A stretch of DNA of 31,951 bases from a virus. Shown here one piece after another: positions 1 through 6,353 of the stretch. Position 1 is the first letter of the stretch. Every line of letters starts with the position of its first letter. Under the pieces are notes generated by a model, which did not search any database, was not told where the DNA came from, and saw only the letters and a program-made list of their open reading frames with translations. The position numbers were made by a program, and so were the translations under genes. The stretch spans positions 1-31,951 of the IMG/VR virus record IMGVR_UViG_3300031601_000013; one strand, given 5' to 3'.

Positions 1-1189
1 ACACAATTTCACTAAATTTAAATTTTGAAGATTGAAACAATAGATTAAATGTATCTCCAGACCTACCATTTCTATTTTTTAATACTCTTAAATCAAGTAT
101 CTTTTCTGCTTTCTTCTTCCACTGATTCAATACATCCATATCATATTCTTTTTGCTTATCATTATATATTGATTCACCTTGGTAAGAATCTAAAATATTA
201 GGATCAAGTGCTAATACCATTTCACTAGAATACTCTATAGATCCTGACCCCTTGAAACTTGATAATGTTACCTGTTTAGCATAACTATCACGGCCTAAAG
301 AACTAATACAAATAATAGAACAATTAAACTCTTGTATTATCTTCTTAAGTTCAGCTACAATGTCATTTAACACACTATATTCAGAACCTTTATTAGCTGT
401 AGTTGATAAAGCAGGTAATATCTGTAGATAATCTATAATAATAACTGGAGATTTACCTTCGTTTATCTTAATAGTTGCTTTTATATCATCTCTAATATGC
501 TGCTCCCATCCCTTGCTAACAGTCTTGATTGTTATATTCTTAGAATAAACCTTATAATCTTCTATTGAGTTTAAAAATGATTCTGTTTTAGAAATATTAG
601 TACATTCTCTTATATTTACAATATCCCAATATGATAACTGCCTATGTCTTTCTGATAATCTAATGATAGATTTTACAAATAAATCTTTTTCTGACATTTC
701 AGCTGTATAATATATCACTTTATTATCTGCCATTGCTACTTGATCAGCAAGTTGTAAACATAATGTAGACTTACCTAGCGAACTTATCGCACCAATTGTG
801 GTTAATCCTGTGGATATCCCTCCCAACTCATTATCAAAAGTAGGGAATCCAGTTTTGACAACGTTTTTAAACTGACTATCAAACTCTTTCATATAAGTAT
901 TAATTTTATTATATGCAGTATCAACACTGATATCATGCTTAATATAATTATCTTTTAAAGCATCAAACTGAAGTGATATGTCTTTATGTGTAGAAACATA
1001 TTCATTTATGTTTATTTTATCACTAATGCTATCTAAAATATCTTTAATGATTAATTCTTGTCTTGATGCAATAGAATCATTATAAGTAGATATATCTATT
1101 ATATTTGAATCAACATCTATTTGTATATCATCAAGATATGATGTGAAGTTATCCAGACCACCTCTAATTATATTATCTATATCTGTCAT
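1..1189 (-). CDS. DnaB-type replicative DNA helicase (3' part outside window)
   Basis: 396 codons are visible and the frame is still open at base 1, so the C-terminus is missing. It is a RecA-fold hexameric helicase of the DnaB superfamily that would unwind the fork in phage replication. Walker A is GAISSLGKS at about residues 133-141. TAEMSEKDL (about 162-170) matches the DnaB EMS motif, VIIIDYLQI (249-257) is Walker B, ISSLGR matches LSQLxR, GSGSIEYSSEMVLAL matches the ESGAIEQDAD segment, and LRVLKNRNGRSG is the arginine-rich KNRNG motif. The first 110 residues do not look like a standard DnaB N-terminal domain. The ATG overlaps the antirepressor stop (TAATG), so translation is coupled. The family is clear; self-loading or use of the loader candidate at 2623-3054 is inference. 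Confidence 0.93.
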   Translation of the reverse strand, partial: MTDIDNIIRGGLDNFTSYLDDIQIDVDSNIIDISTYNDSIASRQELIIKDILDSISDKININEYVSTHKDISLQFDALKDNYIKHDISVDTAYNKINTYMKEFDSQFKNVVKTGFPTFDNELGGISTGLTTIGAISSLGKSTLCLQLADQVAMADNKVIYYTAEMSEKDLFVKSIIRLSERHRQLSYWDIVNIRECTNISKTESFLNSIEDYKVYSKNITIKTVSKGWEQHIRDDIKATIKINEGKSPVIIIDYLQILPALSTTANKGSEYSVLNDIVAELKKIIQEFNCSIICISSLGRDSYAKQVTLSSFKGSGSIEYSSEMVLALDPNILDSYQGESIYNDKQKEYDMDVLNQWKKKAEKILDLRVLKNRNGRSGDTFNLLFQSSKFKFSEIV

Positions 1190-1842
1190 TATTTAATTTC
1201 CAGTGCGTAATCTTCTAACCATACAAATTTATGATAAGATTTAACAGATCCATAATTATAATCAAAAACTGATATAGTATCTACTTCCATTTCCTTATCT
1301 ATTGACTTAAGGATTCTCCAATCAAATTTAATACCATGATTCAACATAGTCATTCTTTTAATTGTTGAGTAATCTTTTGACTTGTCTAATTCTATTTCAG
1401 GTTTTTTAACTTGTTTAGATTTTTGACTTGCAGTATTTAATGCTGTCGCAGTTTTCTTATCAGATATATATGCTTTAGTTTTAATTGCATTTTCTAATTG
1501 CTCTTCTTTCTCAATAAGCTCAAGTAAAGCTTCTTTGTATGTTTTAGGTAATGCTGGAGTATTAACTTTTTCAAGCTTCATAACCAACTTCATTAATAAA
1601 GCATTATTCAACTTAGATCCAACTGCTATAGCTTGCATTTTAGTTAATGAGTATGTTTTGATTGTTTGGGTAGCACCATTACCCTTAGGTATACAGATGT
1701 CCAAAATTGACAGCTGTCCAAAACTAGGTTCTTTTGCAAGTTCGACTATTTTTATCATTGACTTATCATGTCTAACTTCTAAGATATCGCATATCTCTTT
1801 TAGAGTGATTACAGTTTTATTTTCTATTGTTGTTATATTCAT
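1189..1842 (-). CDS. Rha/KilAC-type phage antirepressor
   Basis: 217 aa. The N-terminal half (residues 8-65) is a winged-helix-like DNA-binding region containing ITLKEICDILEVRHDKSM, typical of Rha and antirepressor N-terminal domains. YSLTKMQAIAV follows, then PKTYKEALLELIEKEEQLE, the hallmark linker before KilAC domains, and a C-terminus with FDYNYGSVKSYHKFVW, like the FDANYGxVxAYHxDVW ending of many antirepressors. An in-frame TTG 28 codons upstream would extend the ORF, but that stretch is the pseudoknot leader. The ATG at 1842 has AGGAT 9 nt upstream and is preferred. It ends in a TAATG overlap with the helicase. The likely role is a lysis-lysogeny or early regulatory switch; the family is recognised, the target is unknown. 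Confidence 0.85.
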   Translation of the reverse strand: MNITTIENKTVITLKEICDILEVRHDKSMIKIVELAKEPSFGQLSILDICIPKGNGATQTIKTYSLTKMQAIAVGSKLNNALLMKLVMKLEKVNTPALPKTYKEALLELIEKEEQLENAIKTKAYISDKKTATALNTASQKSKQVKKPEIELDKSKDYSTIKRMTMLNHGIKFDWRILKSIDKEMEVDTISVFDYNYGSVKSYHKFVWLEDYALEIK

Positions 1843-1856
1843 TTGATTTAATCCTA

Positions 1857-1964
1857 ACCGTTTGAAGCCTACCACTATAGGAATAATGGCAGAACGGTAA
1901 TTTAGAATGATATCAGCTGGCTTCAACTAGCTAATTATCAGAATTTGATAATGTAAGTATACCA
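1857..1964 (-). promoter_or_regulatory. Promoter plus pseudoknot leader RNA of the antirepressor (leader B)
   Basis: An extended -10 box (TGG-TATACT, 1956-1964) is followed after 3 nt by a perfect 7-bp hairpin (ATTATCA/TGATAAT, 1934-1952). Next come TTGAAGCC (1919-1926), ACCGT (1894-1898), a 7-bp hairpin CCATTAT/ATAGTGG with loop TCCT (1872-1889), then GGCTTCAA (1862-1869, pairs with TTGAAGCC) and ACGGT (1857-1861, pairs with ACCGT). This is an H-type pseudoknot ending 2-3 nt before the AGGAT Shine-Dalgarno. Leader A (4368-4463) has the same order of parts with different stem sequences, which supports RNA pairing. Function unknown. Confidence 0.65.
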
Positions 1965-2198
1965 CTATTCTTGTCAAATACTAGTATTATTTCAACTGAC
2001 CTGAAAAATCAAGTGAGTTAATATCTAGTCGAAATATTGGATGCGAGTTTCTAGTAGCCAACCGCTCTGATATACGCTATGAGTTTCTAGTAGTGTGATA
2101 GACGTCATCAAAAGTGGGTTGGTTAATTAGTTCAACTACTATCAATATATGGGATCTAAAATCTGAGCGTCGAGATTTCTAAGTCTTTTAATATCTAA
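1927..2198. repeat. Non-coding control region with repeated CTAGAAACTC-type motif
   Basis: This 272-bp stretch carries no credible gene. Its lower part holds the promoter and 5' hairpin of leader B. The 13-mer GAGTTTCTAGTAG occurs perfectly at 2045-2057 and 2081-2093, 36 bp apart. Degenerate relatives lie near 2015-2031 and 2171-2187. CCAACC and GGTTGG form an inverted pair bracketing about 60 bp including the second copy (near 2058-2121), and the palindrome AATACTAGTATT lies at 1977-1988. The arrangement suggests protein-binding sites (operators or iterons) between the replication and regulatory genes; no function is proven. Confidence 0.5.
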
Positions 2199-2306
2199 TT
2201 AAAATAAATCGTGAAGTTGTACATTTTGTGTGATTTGTATGCACCCAATTCCATAGAATATTGTTAATCCTATAGCCCAATATGCTATATTAGATATCAT
2301 ATTCAT
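2199..2306 (-). CDS. Small single-pass membrane peptide (35 aa)
   Basis: A 35-residue ORF beginning MNMISNIAYWAIGLTIFYGI. Its ATG overlaps the TGA of the preceding gene (ATGA), and GGGAG lies 8 nt upstream inside that gene's last codons, so translational coupling is likely. Residues 4-24 form one hydrophobic helix and the C-terminus is polar. No family is recognised. Its size, its good ribosome site and its place at the operon end support a real gene; membrane function is inference. Confidence 0.6.
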   Translation of the reverse strand: MNMISNIAYWAIGLTIFYGIGCIQITQNVQLHDLF

Positions 2307-2623
2307 TTTATACTCCCGATTAAATTAGCAATCATATCTTTTATTTTGTTATCTGTTTTAACAGTTGCAACATTAATATCTGATAGAGTATTCATTATAA
2401 AATTAAACATTTTAATATGCTGATAATCACCATCTAGTTCTGATCTTGTAATGCTTTCTAATACTGACCATATCCATTTATATGTTTTGATTGTTGGAAT
2501 AGTAGTATCATTGATCATATAAATACATCTTCTAAGTTCAAATTTAACCGCTAAGATATCATTTTGCTTCATTTTCATAACTGTTACCTTGTCTAATCCG
2601 TCTAAGTAATCATAATTAGTCAT
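2303..2623 (-). CDS. Hypothetical protein in the replication operon
   Basis: 106 aa, predicted mostly helical and soluble, no family recognised. It starts in a TAATG overlap with the preceding gene, with AGGAG 10 nt upstream, and ends in an ATGA overlap with the 35-aa membrane peptide. Its place between the helicase-loader candidate and the antirepressor/helicase pair suggests an accessory role in replication or regulation, but no motif shows this. Confidence 0.75.
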   Translation of the reverse strand: MTNYDYLDGLDKVTVMKMKQNDILAVKFELRRCIYMINDTTIPTIKTYKWIWSVLESITRSELDGDYQHIKMFNFIMNTLSDINVATVKTDNKIKDMIANLIGSIK

Positions 2624-3054
2624 TATTTAGCTCCTAGTAGTGCTTGTTGCTCTTTTTTGTTAGATAATATATAAACACTAGCAAAATTTCTTTTGTCTTC
2701 TACAAGCTTAATGTATCCACTTTCTAAACATCTTACATATAAACCATTAATGTTTAATCTTTTAAAGTCTTCTTCTGAGTATGTATGTGATGTGTTAAGT
2801 GTGTTTAAAGTATTGCTACTTACATTTTCTAGTATTTCTCCTAGTAATGGTATGTTTGGATATTTCTTCTCTCTTAAGGTCTTTTGTATAGCCTTTAAAT
2901 ATTCTTCTTCTGTTAGATGTTTCAATTCATTGTAATAAAATAATGATGTTTCATTTAAAATATTCTTGTTACATATATCTAATATTATCAACCATTGCTT
3001 ATAAAACACTTGCTTGCTTAACTTTATATCTTTTACTTTTGTTATGTTACTCAT
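2623..3054 (-). CDS. Probable helicase loader or replication accessory protein
   Basis: 143 aa. The N-terminal 75 residues have a helical pattern with FYKQWLIILD near 17-26, LTEEEYLKAIQKTLREKKYP (47-66) and IPLLGEILE. This 'Y..L..LteeEf..Ai...l....yP..P...il' pattern is seen in phage helicase-loader and loader-like proteins (SPP1 G39P type). The C-terminal half is a small basic domain. It overlaps the initiator gene by ATGA and the next gene by TAATG. Initiator, this protein and helicase in one operon mirror the lambda O-P arrangement. The assignment combines a weak pattern with context. Confidence 0.5.
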   Translation of the reverse strand: MSNITKVKDIKLSKQVFYKQWLIILDICNKNILNETSLFYYNELKHLTEEEYLKAIQKTLREKKYPNIPLLGEILENVSSNTLNTLNTSHTYSEEDFKRLNINGLYVRCLESGYIKLVEDKRNFASVYILSNKKEQQALLGAK

Positions 3055-3812
3055 GTTATTTTTCCAATTAAGTTTTGCTGATTAGATTGTTCTATCTCAT
3101 CACTAAAGAACTCACTTGCTCCTTGCTTAAGTCTTTCATGATGGAATGATAGATTGTTGCTTTGGTTAGATTTATCATTCATCAAGAAAGTTGCAAATCT
3201 TCTTTTAAAGTAAAATGTCTTTTGCTTCTCTGCATTAAACTTATTATCTCCATGATTATAGGCTGTCCAGTGGGATATAAATGTTTTGAATATACCCTCT
3301 TGGTTAGATGTTACTTGAAGTTCTGATTTAGCCTTGTCTATCCAGACACTTATTCTTGCATCAATAGATATATTATTAGTATTGTTATTAGTATTGTTAT
3401 TAGTATTACTATTGTATTCCGCATTCTGGTCAACTTTAGGGTGGTATTCTGAACAACTTTTTGTTGTTTGAAATACGGAAGTTGGCATGGAACGACTTTC
3501 CGTATTATGGTCAACTTTTTCTATTAGTTCGTATGTATATCCACCACTAGGTAAACCAGTGCTTTTATTGAATTTTTTATATCTAGATATGTAGCCTTCA
3601 TCTATTAATTTTTTCCATATACGAGACATAGTACCTTTATCTTTAATGCCATATGCTTCCATGACATTGTTGTTATTGATGCTCCAATTAGATGGTAAGC
3701 TCCATAAGTACAATAATATTCTAAGCTCATTGGATGTTAATCTCCTGTCCTGCAATATTGAGTTGGGTATCATGGTGTAATTACTTTTGAGATTATTTCT
3801 TAGTATGCTCAT
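3051..3812 (-). CDS. Phage replication initiator (O-like, winged-helix N-terminus)
   Basis: 253 aa. Residues 13-100 form a winged-helix domain (TMIPNSILQDRRLTSNELRI, then WSINNNNVMEAYGIKDKGTMSRIWKKLIDEGYI), the pattern of phage initiators and helix-turn-helix replication proteins. An Asn/Thr-rich linker follows at about 120-150, then a C-terminal part with WIDKAKSEL that probably recruits other replication proteins. The linker DNA carries AT-rich 12-bp tandem repeats and longer inverted and direct repeats, as in lambda O where the origin lies inside the gene. It starts by ATGA overlap with HNH gene 1 and ends by ATGA overlap with the loader candidate. The initiator role is well supported by family pattern and context; origin function is inferred. 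Confidence 0.75.
   Translation of the reverse strand: MSILRNNLKSNYTMIPNSILQDRRLTSNELRILLYLWSLPSNWSINNNNVMEAYGIKDKGTMSRIWKKLIDEGYISRYKKFNKSTGLPSGGYTYELIEKVDHNTESRSMPTSVFQTTKSCSEYHPKVDQNAEYNSNTNNNTNNNTNNISIDARISVWIDKAKSELQVTSNQEGIFKTFISHWTAYNHGDNKFNAEKQKTFYFKRRFATFLMNDKSNQSNNLSFHHERLKQGASEFFSDEIEQSNQQNLIGKIT
3373..3518. other. Candidate replication origin: AT-rich repeats and iterons inside the initiator gene
   Basis: Three 12-bp tandem units TTATTAGTATTG/A lie at 3373-3408. Next to them is a 21-bp direct repeat (3417-3437 and 3498-3518, 2 mismatches, starting TTCCGYATT and ending GGTCAACTTT), and an inverted core AATACGGAA at 3472-3480 pairs with the second copy. An AT-rich tract beside iterons in the linker of an initiator gene is the layout of the lambda origin. 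Sequence features are direct; function is inference. Confidence 0.5.
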
Positions 3813-4351
3813 TTTGATATCCCTAAATTTAGCTGATTATCTAAATTGAATTTTATGATGTATGCATTATAAGCTTTTGCTGCTTCTATCTCTGATGAGT
3901 AAATGCCTATATACTTTTGATTACCGTATATATACACTAAAGCTCTCCATTTATTATTAGCTTCATGCCAGCAAATTCCTCGATATTTTGACTTGCCGTA
4001 TGGTCGTCTGTTTAAATTATTAACACTTCTAGTTGTGAATCTACAGTTCTCTGGTGAATAGCCTTGGTCATTATCAATACGATCAATTTGTAAGCCCTTT
4101 TCCCAGCCGTCAGAGATAAAAGATTTCATCCCTTCATAAGTAGACCATTCATCACATATCGTGATACCACGACCACCATAGTTGATATAGGCTTTACCGT
4201 CAACGTCATCACAGCGTTGGTGCATCTGTGACCATACATTATACTTAGCTTTACAGGTTTTGCATTTACTATACTTACCGTCTTTGGTAGATTTTAGATT
4301 ATGAAACTCCGATAACTCTTGGATAGTGTTGCATGTATTGCATTTTTTCAT
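3809..4351 (-). CDS. HNH homing endonuclease with AP2-like C-terminus (copy 1)
   Basis: 180 aa. An N-terminal zinc-ribbon-like motif has Cys4, Cys7, Cys30 and Cys33. YGGRGITICDEW leads to the HNH core GLQIDRIDNDQGYSPENCRF with NN following. The C-terminus (about 118-170) is an AP2-like DNA-binding domain (SKYRGICWHEANNKWRA, then SSEIEAAKAYNAYI). It is free-standing, not in an intron, and nicks DNA to promote its own copying. Its TGA overlaps the initiator's ATG (ATGA), so it sits seamlessly in the operon. It has leader A upstream and AGGAT 9 nt before the start. Two relatives lie at 15709-16260 and 17822-18385. Family certain; cleavage site unknown. Confidence 0.93.
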   Translation of the reverse strand: MKKCNTCNTIQELSEFHNLKSTKDGKYSKCKTCKAKYNVWSQMHQRCDDVDGKAYINYGGRGITICDEWSTYEGMKSFISDGWEKGLQIDRIDNDQGYSPENCRFTTRSVNNLNRRPYGKSKYRGICWHEANNKWRALVYIYGNQKYIGIYSSEIEAAKAYNAYIIKFNLDNQLNLGISK

Positions 4352-4367
4352 TTGACTTAATCCTAAT

Positions 4368-4463
4368 GGGATGCTTGAACGAGTGGATTAAACTCCATCC
4401 CAAACTGATATTGCTAAAGAAAGGTTCAAGACTTTCAATATCAACTAATTTGATAATAGTATA
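4368..4463 (-). promoter_or_regulatory. Promoter plus pseudoknot leader RNA of HNH gene 1 (leader A)
   Basis: A -10 box TATACT lies at 4458-4463, followed by hairpin TATCAA/TTGATA (4439-4455). CTTGAAC (4424-4430) pairs with GTTCAAG (4374-4380). GGGATG (4396-4401) pairs with CATCCC (4368-4373). A 4-bp hairpin GAGT/ACTC with loop TTAATCC fills 4381-4395. The last four parts (GGGATG, hairpin, GTTCAAG, CATCCC) touch with no spare bases, giving a compact H-type pseudoknot. It ends 3 nt before AGGAT, and the segment TTAGGATTAAGTCAAATG that follows differs by one base from that of leader B. Confidence 0.65.
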
Positions 4464-4476
4464 ATAACATACTTTT

Positions 4477-4614
4477 CTATGTTGATGTGACCTTAATTGA
4501 GCCATCTTCATAGTAAGCTGAGTGTACTCCATCTGATATATCACCTGCATATACAGTGGAAGATATAAATCTTACCCATACTACTAATAATATATTCTTT
4601 CTTCTGTTTTTCAT
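4477..4614 (-). CDS. Small exported protein candidate (45 aa)
   Basis: A short ORF (MKNRRKNILLVVWVRFISST at the N-terminus). Basic residues 2-6, a hydrophobic stretch at 8-20 and VYA at 21-23 resemble a signal peptide that would be cut before Gly24, leaving about 22 residues. AGGAA lies 8 nt upstream of the ATG. It follows the 69-aa gene and precedes leader A. No family is recognised; the signal peptide reading is an inference. Confidence 0.55.
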   Translation of the reverse strand: MKNRRKNILLVVWVRFISSTVYAGDISDGVHSAYYEDGSIKVTST

Positions 4615-4640
4615 TGTTTTATTTCCTGTTGCTGTTGTTG

Positions 4641-4850
4641 TTATAAATTAAACCATTTGTTCCTAGATCTATATACAAATTCACCATTTTCTTGACAGCA
4701 ATAAGTAGCATTTTTACCCTCTAATAAATCTATACCATCTTTGATTAAATGACACTTACCCTTATATTCATAATAATAACATTCTATATAATTTATGCTG
4801 AATAAATTTAATTTATTTATTTTTCTTCTTGTTAATATATTAATATTCAT
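4641..4850 (-). CDS. Hypothetical small Cys/Tyr-rich protein
   Basis: 69 aa with four cysteines (C24, C33 and the pair C51-C52), many tyrosines and lysines, and a basic N-terminus. It starts in an ATGA overlap with the Cro-like gene, with GGAG just upstream, so the two are co-translated. No family is recognised. It belongs to the short regulatory operon that begins at the tandem-repeat promoter near 5081. Confidence 0.65.
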   Translation of the reverse strand: MNINILTRRKINKLNLFSINYIECYYYEYKGKCHLIKDGIDLLEGKNATYCCQENGEFVYRSRNKWFNL

Positions 4851-5047
4851 ATCATCTCCTTTCTGAATTTAATTATTTTACGTTCTAATTTTAATCTGTG
4901 GACTGGTGTAATAAAGTTAATACTTTTCCAGTAACTAATATTACGCTCCGATACTCCTAGAAAATTAGCTATATTAACTTGAAACCTAAAATGCTTTCGA
5001 GCCTCAATTAGTAGGTCTAGTGCAGATAGTTGTTTAAGATGTTTCAT
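4847..5047 (-). CDS. Small Cro-like helix-turn-helix regulator
   Basis: 66 aa. The segment FQVNIANFLGVSERNISYWK (about 22-41) reads as a helix-turn-helix with the turn at LGVSE and recognition helix RNISYWKS, similar to Cro/YdaS-type proteins. A basic tail follows (LKLERKIIKFRKEMI). It is the first gene after the structural operon. Its promoter carries three perfect 11-bp tandem repeats, likely operators for it or a partner repressor. AAGGAG lies 8 nt before the ATG. The DNA-binding role is fairly safe; Cro function is inferred from size and place. Confidence 0.7.
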   Translation of the reverse strand: MKHLKQLSALDLLIEARKHFRFQVNIANFLGVSERNISYWKSINFITPVHRLKLERKIIKFRKEMI

Positions 5048-5080
5048 GAGTGTATCTCCTTTTTGTTAAACTCAAATATA

Positions 5081-5139
5081 AGTATAACATAAGAATACTA
5101 AAAAGATACGAAAAAGATACGAAAAAGATACGAAAAAGA
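5081..5139 (-). promoter_or_regulatory. Cro-like gene promoter with three 11-bp tandem repeats
   Basis: TATACT (5081-5086) preceded by TGT forms an extended -10. Upstream, the plus strand reads AAAAAGATACG three times without error (5100-5110, 5111-5121, 5122-5132), plus a partial fourth unit to about 5139. The 11-bp period is close to one helical turn and puts the same face of each site on one side. This fits operators of a regulator, or phased A-tracts that bend the promoter. Confidence 0.6.
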
Positions 5140-5149
5140 GTATAAATTA

Positions 5150-5719
5150 TTATAATATTCTTAGTTGTTTAACTAACATACCAGTGTTTCCAGATTTAAA
5201 AACTCTTTGTGACAGATTAGTTAGTGATAGAGATACTGACAATTTAACTGATCCGTCAGTTGTTATAAGAAGCGGTGTATACAAATTACCGTGAGCAACT
5301 TCCAAACTGTTATCTCCCCCCGCTATGTAAGCTCTCGGAACTGTTGTTGTTACCGCCCCTGCATCAATAGTATATGTTATGGCAATGTTATCACCAATAT
5401 CACTATACGTTAGATAATCGGCACCTATTGAGGTATTTATCTCAAGAATGTCATTAGCTAAACATGGAATTGTAAGCTCCAATTGAAGCAATATATATGT
5501 TGTTGAAGTTGGTGTGACTGTAAAATCATCAACTAATTGAACGTCATGAAACCCTAAAATGCTATAAAAAGATGTAGTGTTTATACCTAATTTTGTTTTT
5601 ATACTTAACTTTTCAATGTTACTTAAGTCAGTAACTAAATCAGTCATCCTTTTATCAAGAAAATCACCACTTCCACCTGTACCACTAATAACGCTTTCAA
5701 TAAGATTGTTATTAGACAT
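5150..5719 (-). CDS. Putative virion surface protein, beta-rich
   Basis: 189 aa. A short polar N-terminus with Gly-rich SGTGGSGDF is followed by a region rich in Thr, Ser, Val and Ile with alternating hydrophobic residues, as in beta-sandwich virion proteins. No catalytic motif and no family is recognised. It is the last gene of the capsid operon, overlapping the 97-aa gene by TAATG with a G-rich ribosome site. Position suggests a capsid decoration or head-fibre protein; this is inference. Confidence 0.6.
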   Translation of the reverse strand: MSNNNLIESVISGTGGSGDFLDKRMTDLVTDLSNIEKLSIKTKLGINTTSFYSILGFHDVQLVDDFTVTPTSTTYILLQLELTIPCLANDILEINTSIGADYLTYSDIGDNIAITYTIDAGAVTTTVPRAYIAGGDNSLEVAHGNLYTPLLITTDGSVKLSVSLSLTNLSQRVFKSGNTGMLVKQLRIL

Positions 5720-6012
5720 TAATACCCACCCCCATCTACACCAATATTTAAATTAATTCCTGTTCCACCTGATATTACAAATCTGAATATCATTCCATTT
5801 CTAAGTTTAACATTTCTCATAGATGGCGTTTCAAATGAAAATCCATCCATATCTTGAAAATCTAAACCAACTATAGCAGATTGAAGAACAACTTTAGCAC
5901 CCCCAAAAGTACCAGTAACTTGGATTACTAAAGCCTCTGGGTCTGATTTTAATACATTAAAAGTAGCTGTAGTACTATTAGTTGATATATTATTTAGAAT
6001 AATTTTTGACAT
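5719..6012 (-). CDS. Small capsid-operon protein
   Basis: 97 aa, beta-rich, with Gly-rich FGGAKVVLQ (about 36-44) and a Gly-rich end (SGGTGINLNIGVDGGGY). It is the second gene after the major capsid, with GGAG 8 nt before the ATG. Size and place fit a head decoration or minor head protein. No family is recognised. A strong 10-bp hairpin precedes it. Confidence 0.6.
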   Translation of the reverse strand: MSKIILNNISTNSTTATFNVLKSDPEALVIQVTGTFGGAKVVLQSAIVGLDFQDMDGFSFETPSMRNVKLRNGMIFRFVISGGTGINLNIGVDGGGY

Positions 6013-6037
6013 TATCTACTCCAATATTATTTAATAT

Positions 6038-6069
6038 CTTTCTAATACCAAAGATAAAATATTAGAAAG
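6038..6069 (-). other. Perfect 10-bp hairpin between capsid-operon genes
   Basis: On the transcribed strand CTTTCTAATA and TATTAGAAAG are exact inverted repeats around a 12-nt loop. No U-run follows, so it is not a standard terminator. Its place between the 87-aa and 97-aa genes fits an mRNA processing or 3'-end stabilising hairpin that would keep the capsid message more abundant than the downstream genes. Confidence 0.6.
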
Positions 6070-6077
6070 AAATTTAT

Positions 6078-6341
6078 TTATGCAGCAAATGCCAATAATT
6101 TTAATTTAGCATTTACAGTAGATATTACAACAATCCCCATACTAGATGCAGCAGGCAACTTTGCCAATATCCAGTCATCATTAGTTATGCCGTACAGATC
6201 AAGGTAATCTTTGAAACCAGTTGAATTTGCACTTAAATCTGCAATAACACCAGAATAAGACAAAGTCCATACTCCAGATGAATCTGATAAGCCGCCTGAA
6301 ACTTGATGTATACTTGAAACCTTATTTATATCAAAAGCCAT
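6078..6341 (-). CDS. Small protein next to the major capsid gene
   Basis: 87 aa, mixed alpha/beta, with no recognised motif (MAFDINKVSSIHQVSGG at the start and a hydrophobic C-terminus). It begins 12 nt after the capsid stop with AAGGA as ribosome site, so it is in the same transcript. A small gene directly after the capsid is often a cement or decoration protein; only position supports that here. Confidence 0.65.
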   Translation of the reverse strand: MAFDINKVSSIHQVSGGLSDSSGVWTLSYSGVIADLSANSTGFKDYLDLYGITNDDWILAKLPAASSMGIVVISTVNAKLKLLAFAA

Positions 6342-6353
6342 GTTATTAATTCC

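Noticed and set aside
1535-1846. Plus-strand ORFs here and elsewhere (for example 6652-6879, 10471-10797, 21280-21546, 29334-29666)
   Set aside because: All are antisense shadows of well-supported minus-strand genes, without ribosome sites or recognisable protein patterns.
1843-1926. N-terminal extension of the antirepressor from a TTG codon
   Set aside because: The stretch is the pseudoknot leader, TTG has no ribosome site, and the internal ATG has one.
1972-1977. Consensus TTGACA as -35 of the antirepressor promoter
   Set aside because: It is only 10 bp from TATACT; with a 17-bp spacer no acceptable -10 exists. The extended -10 explains the promoter better.
4299-4550. 83-aa minus-strand ORF across leader A and the HNH gene 1 start
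   Set aside because: It overlaps a certain gene in another frame, has no ribosome site, and its sequence looks like translated leader.
5100-5139. CRISPR-like array
   Set aside because: Units are 11 bp, contiguous and without spacers.
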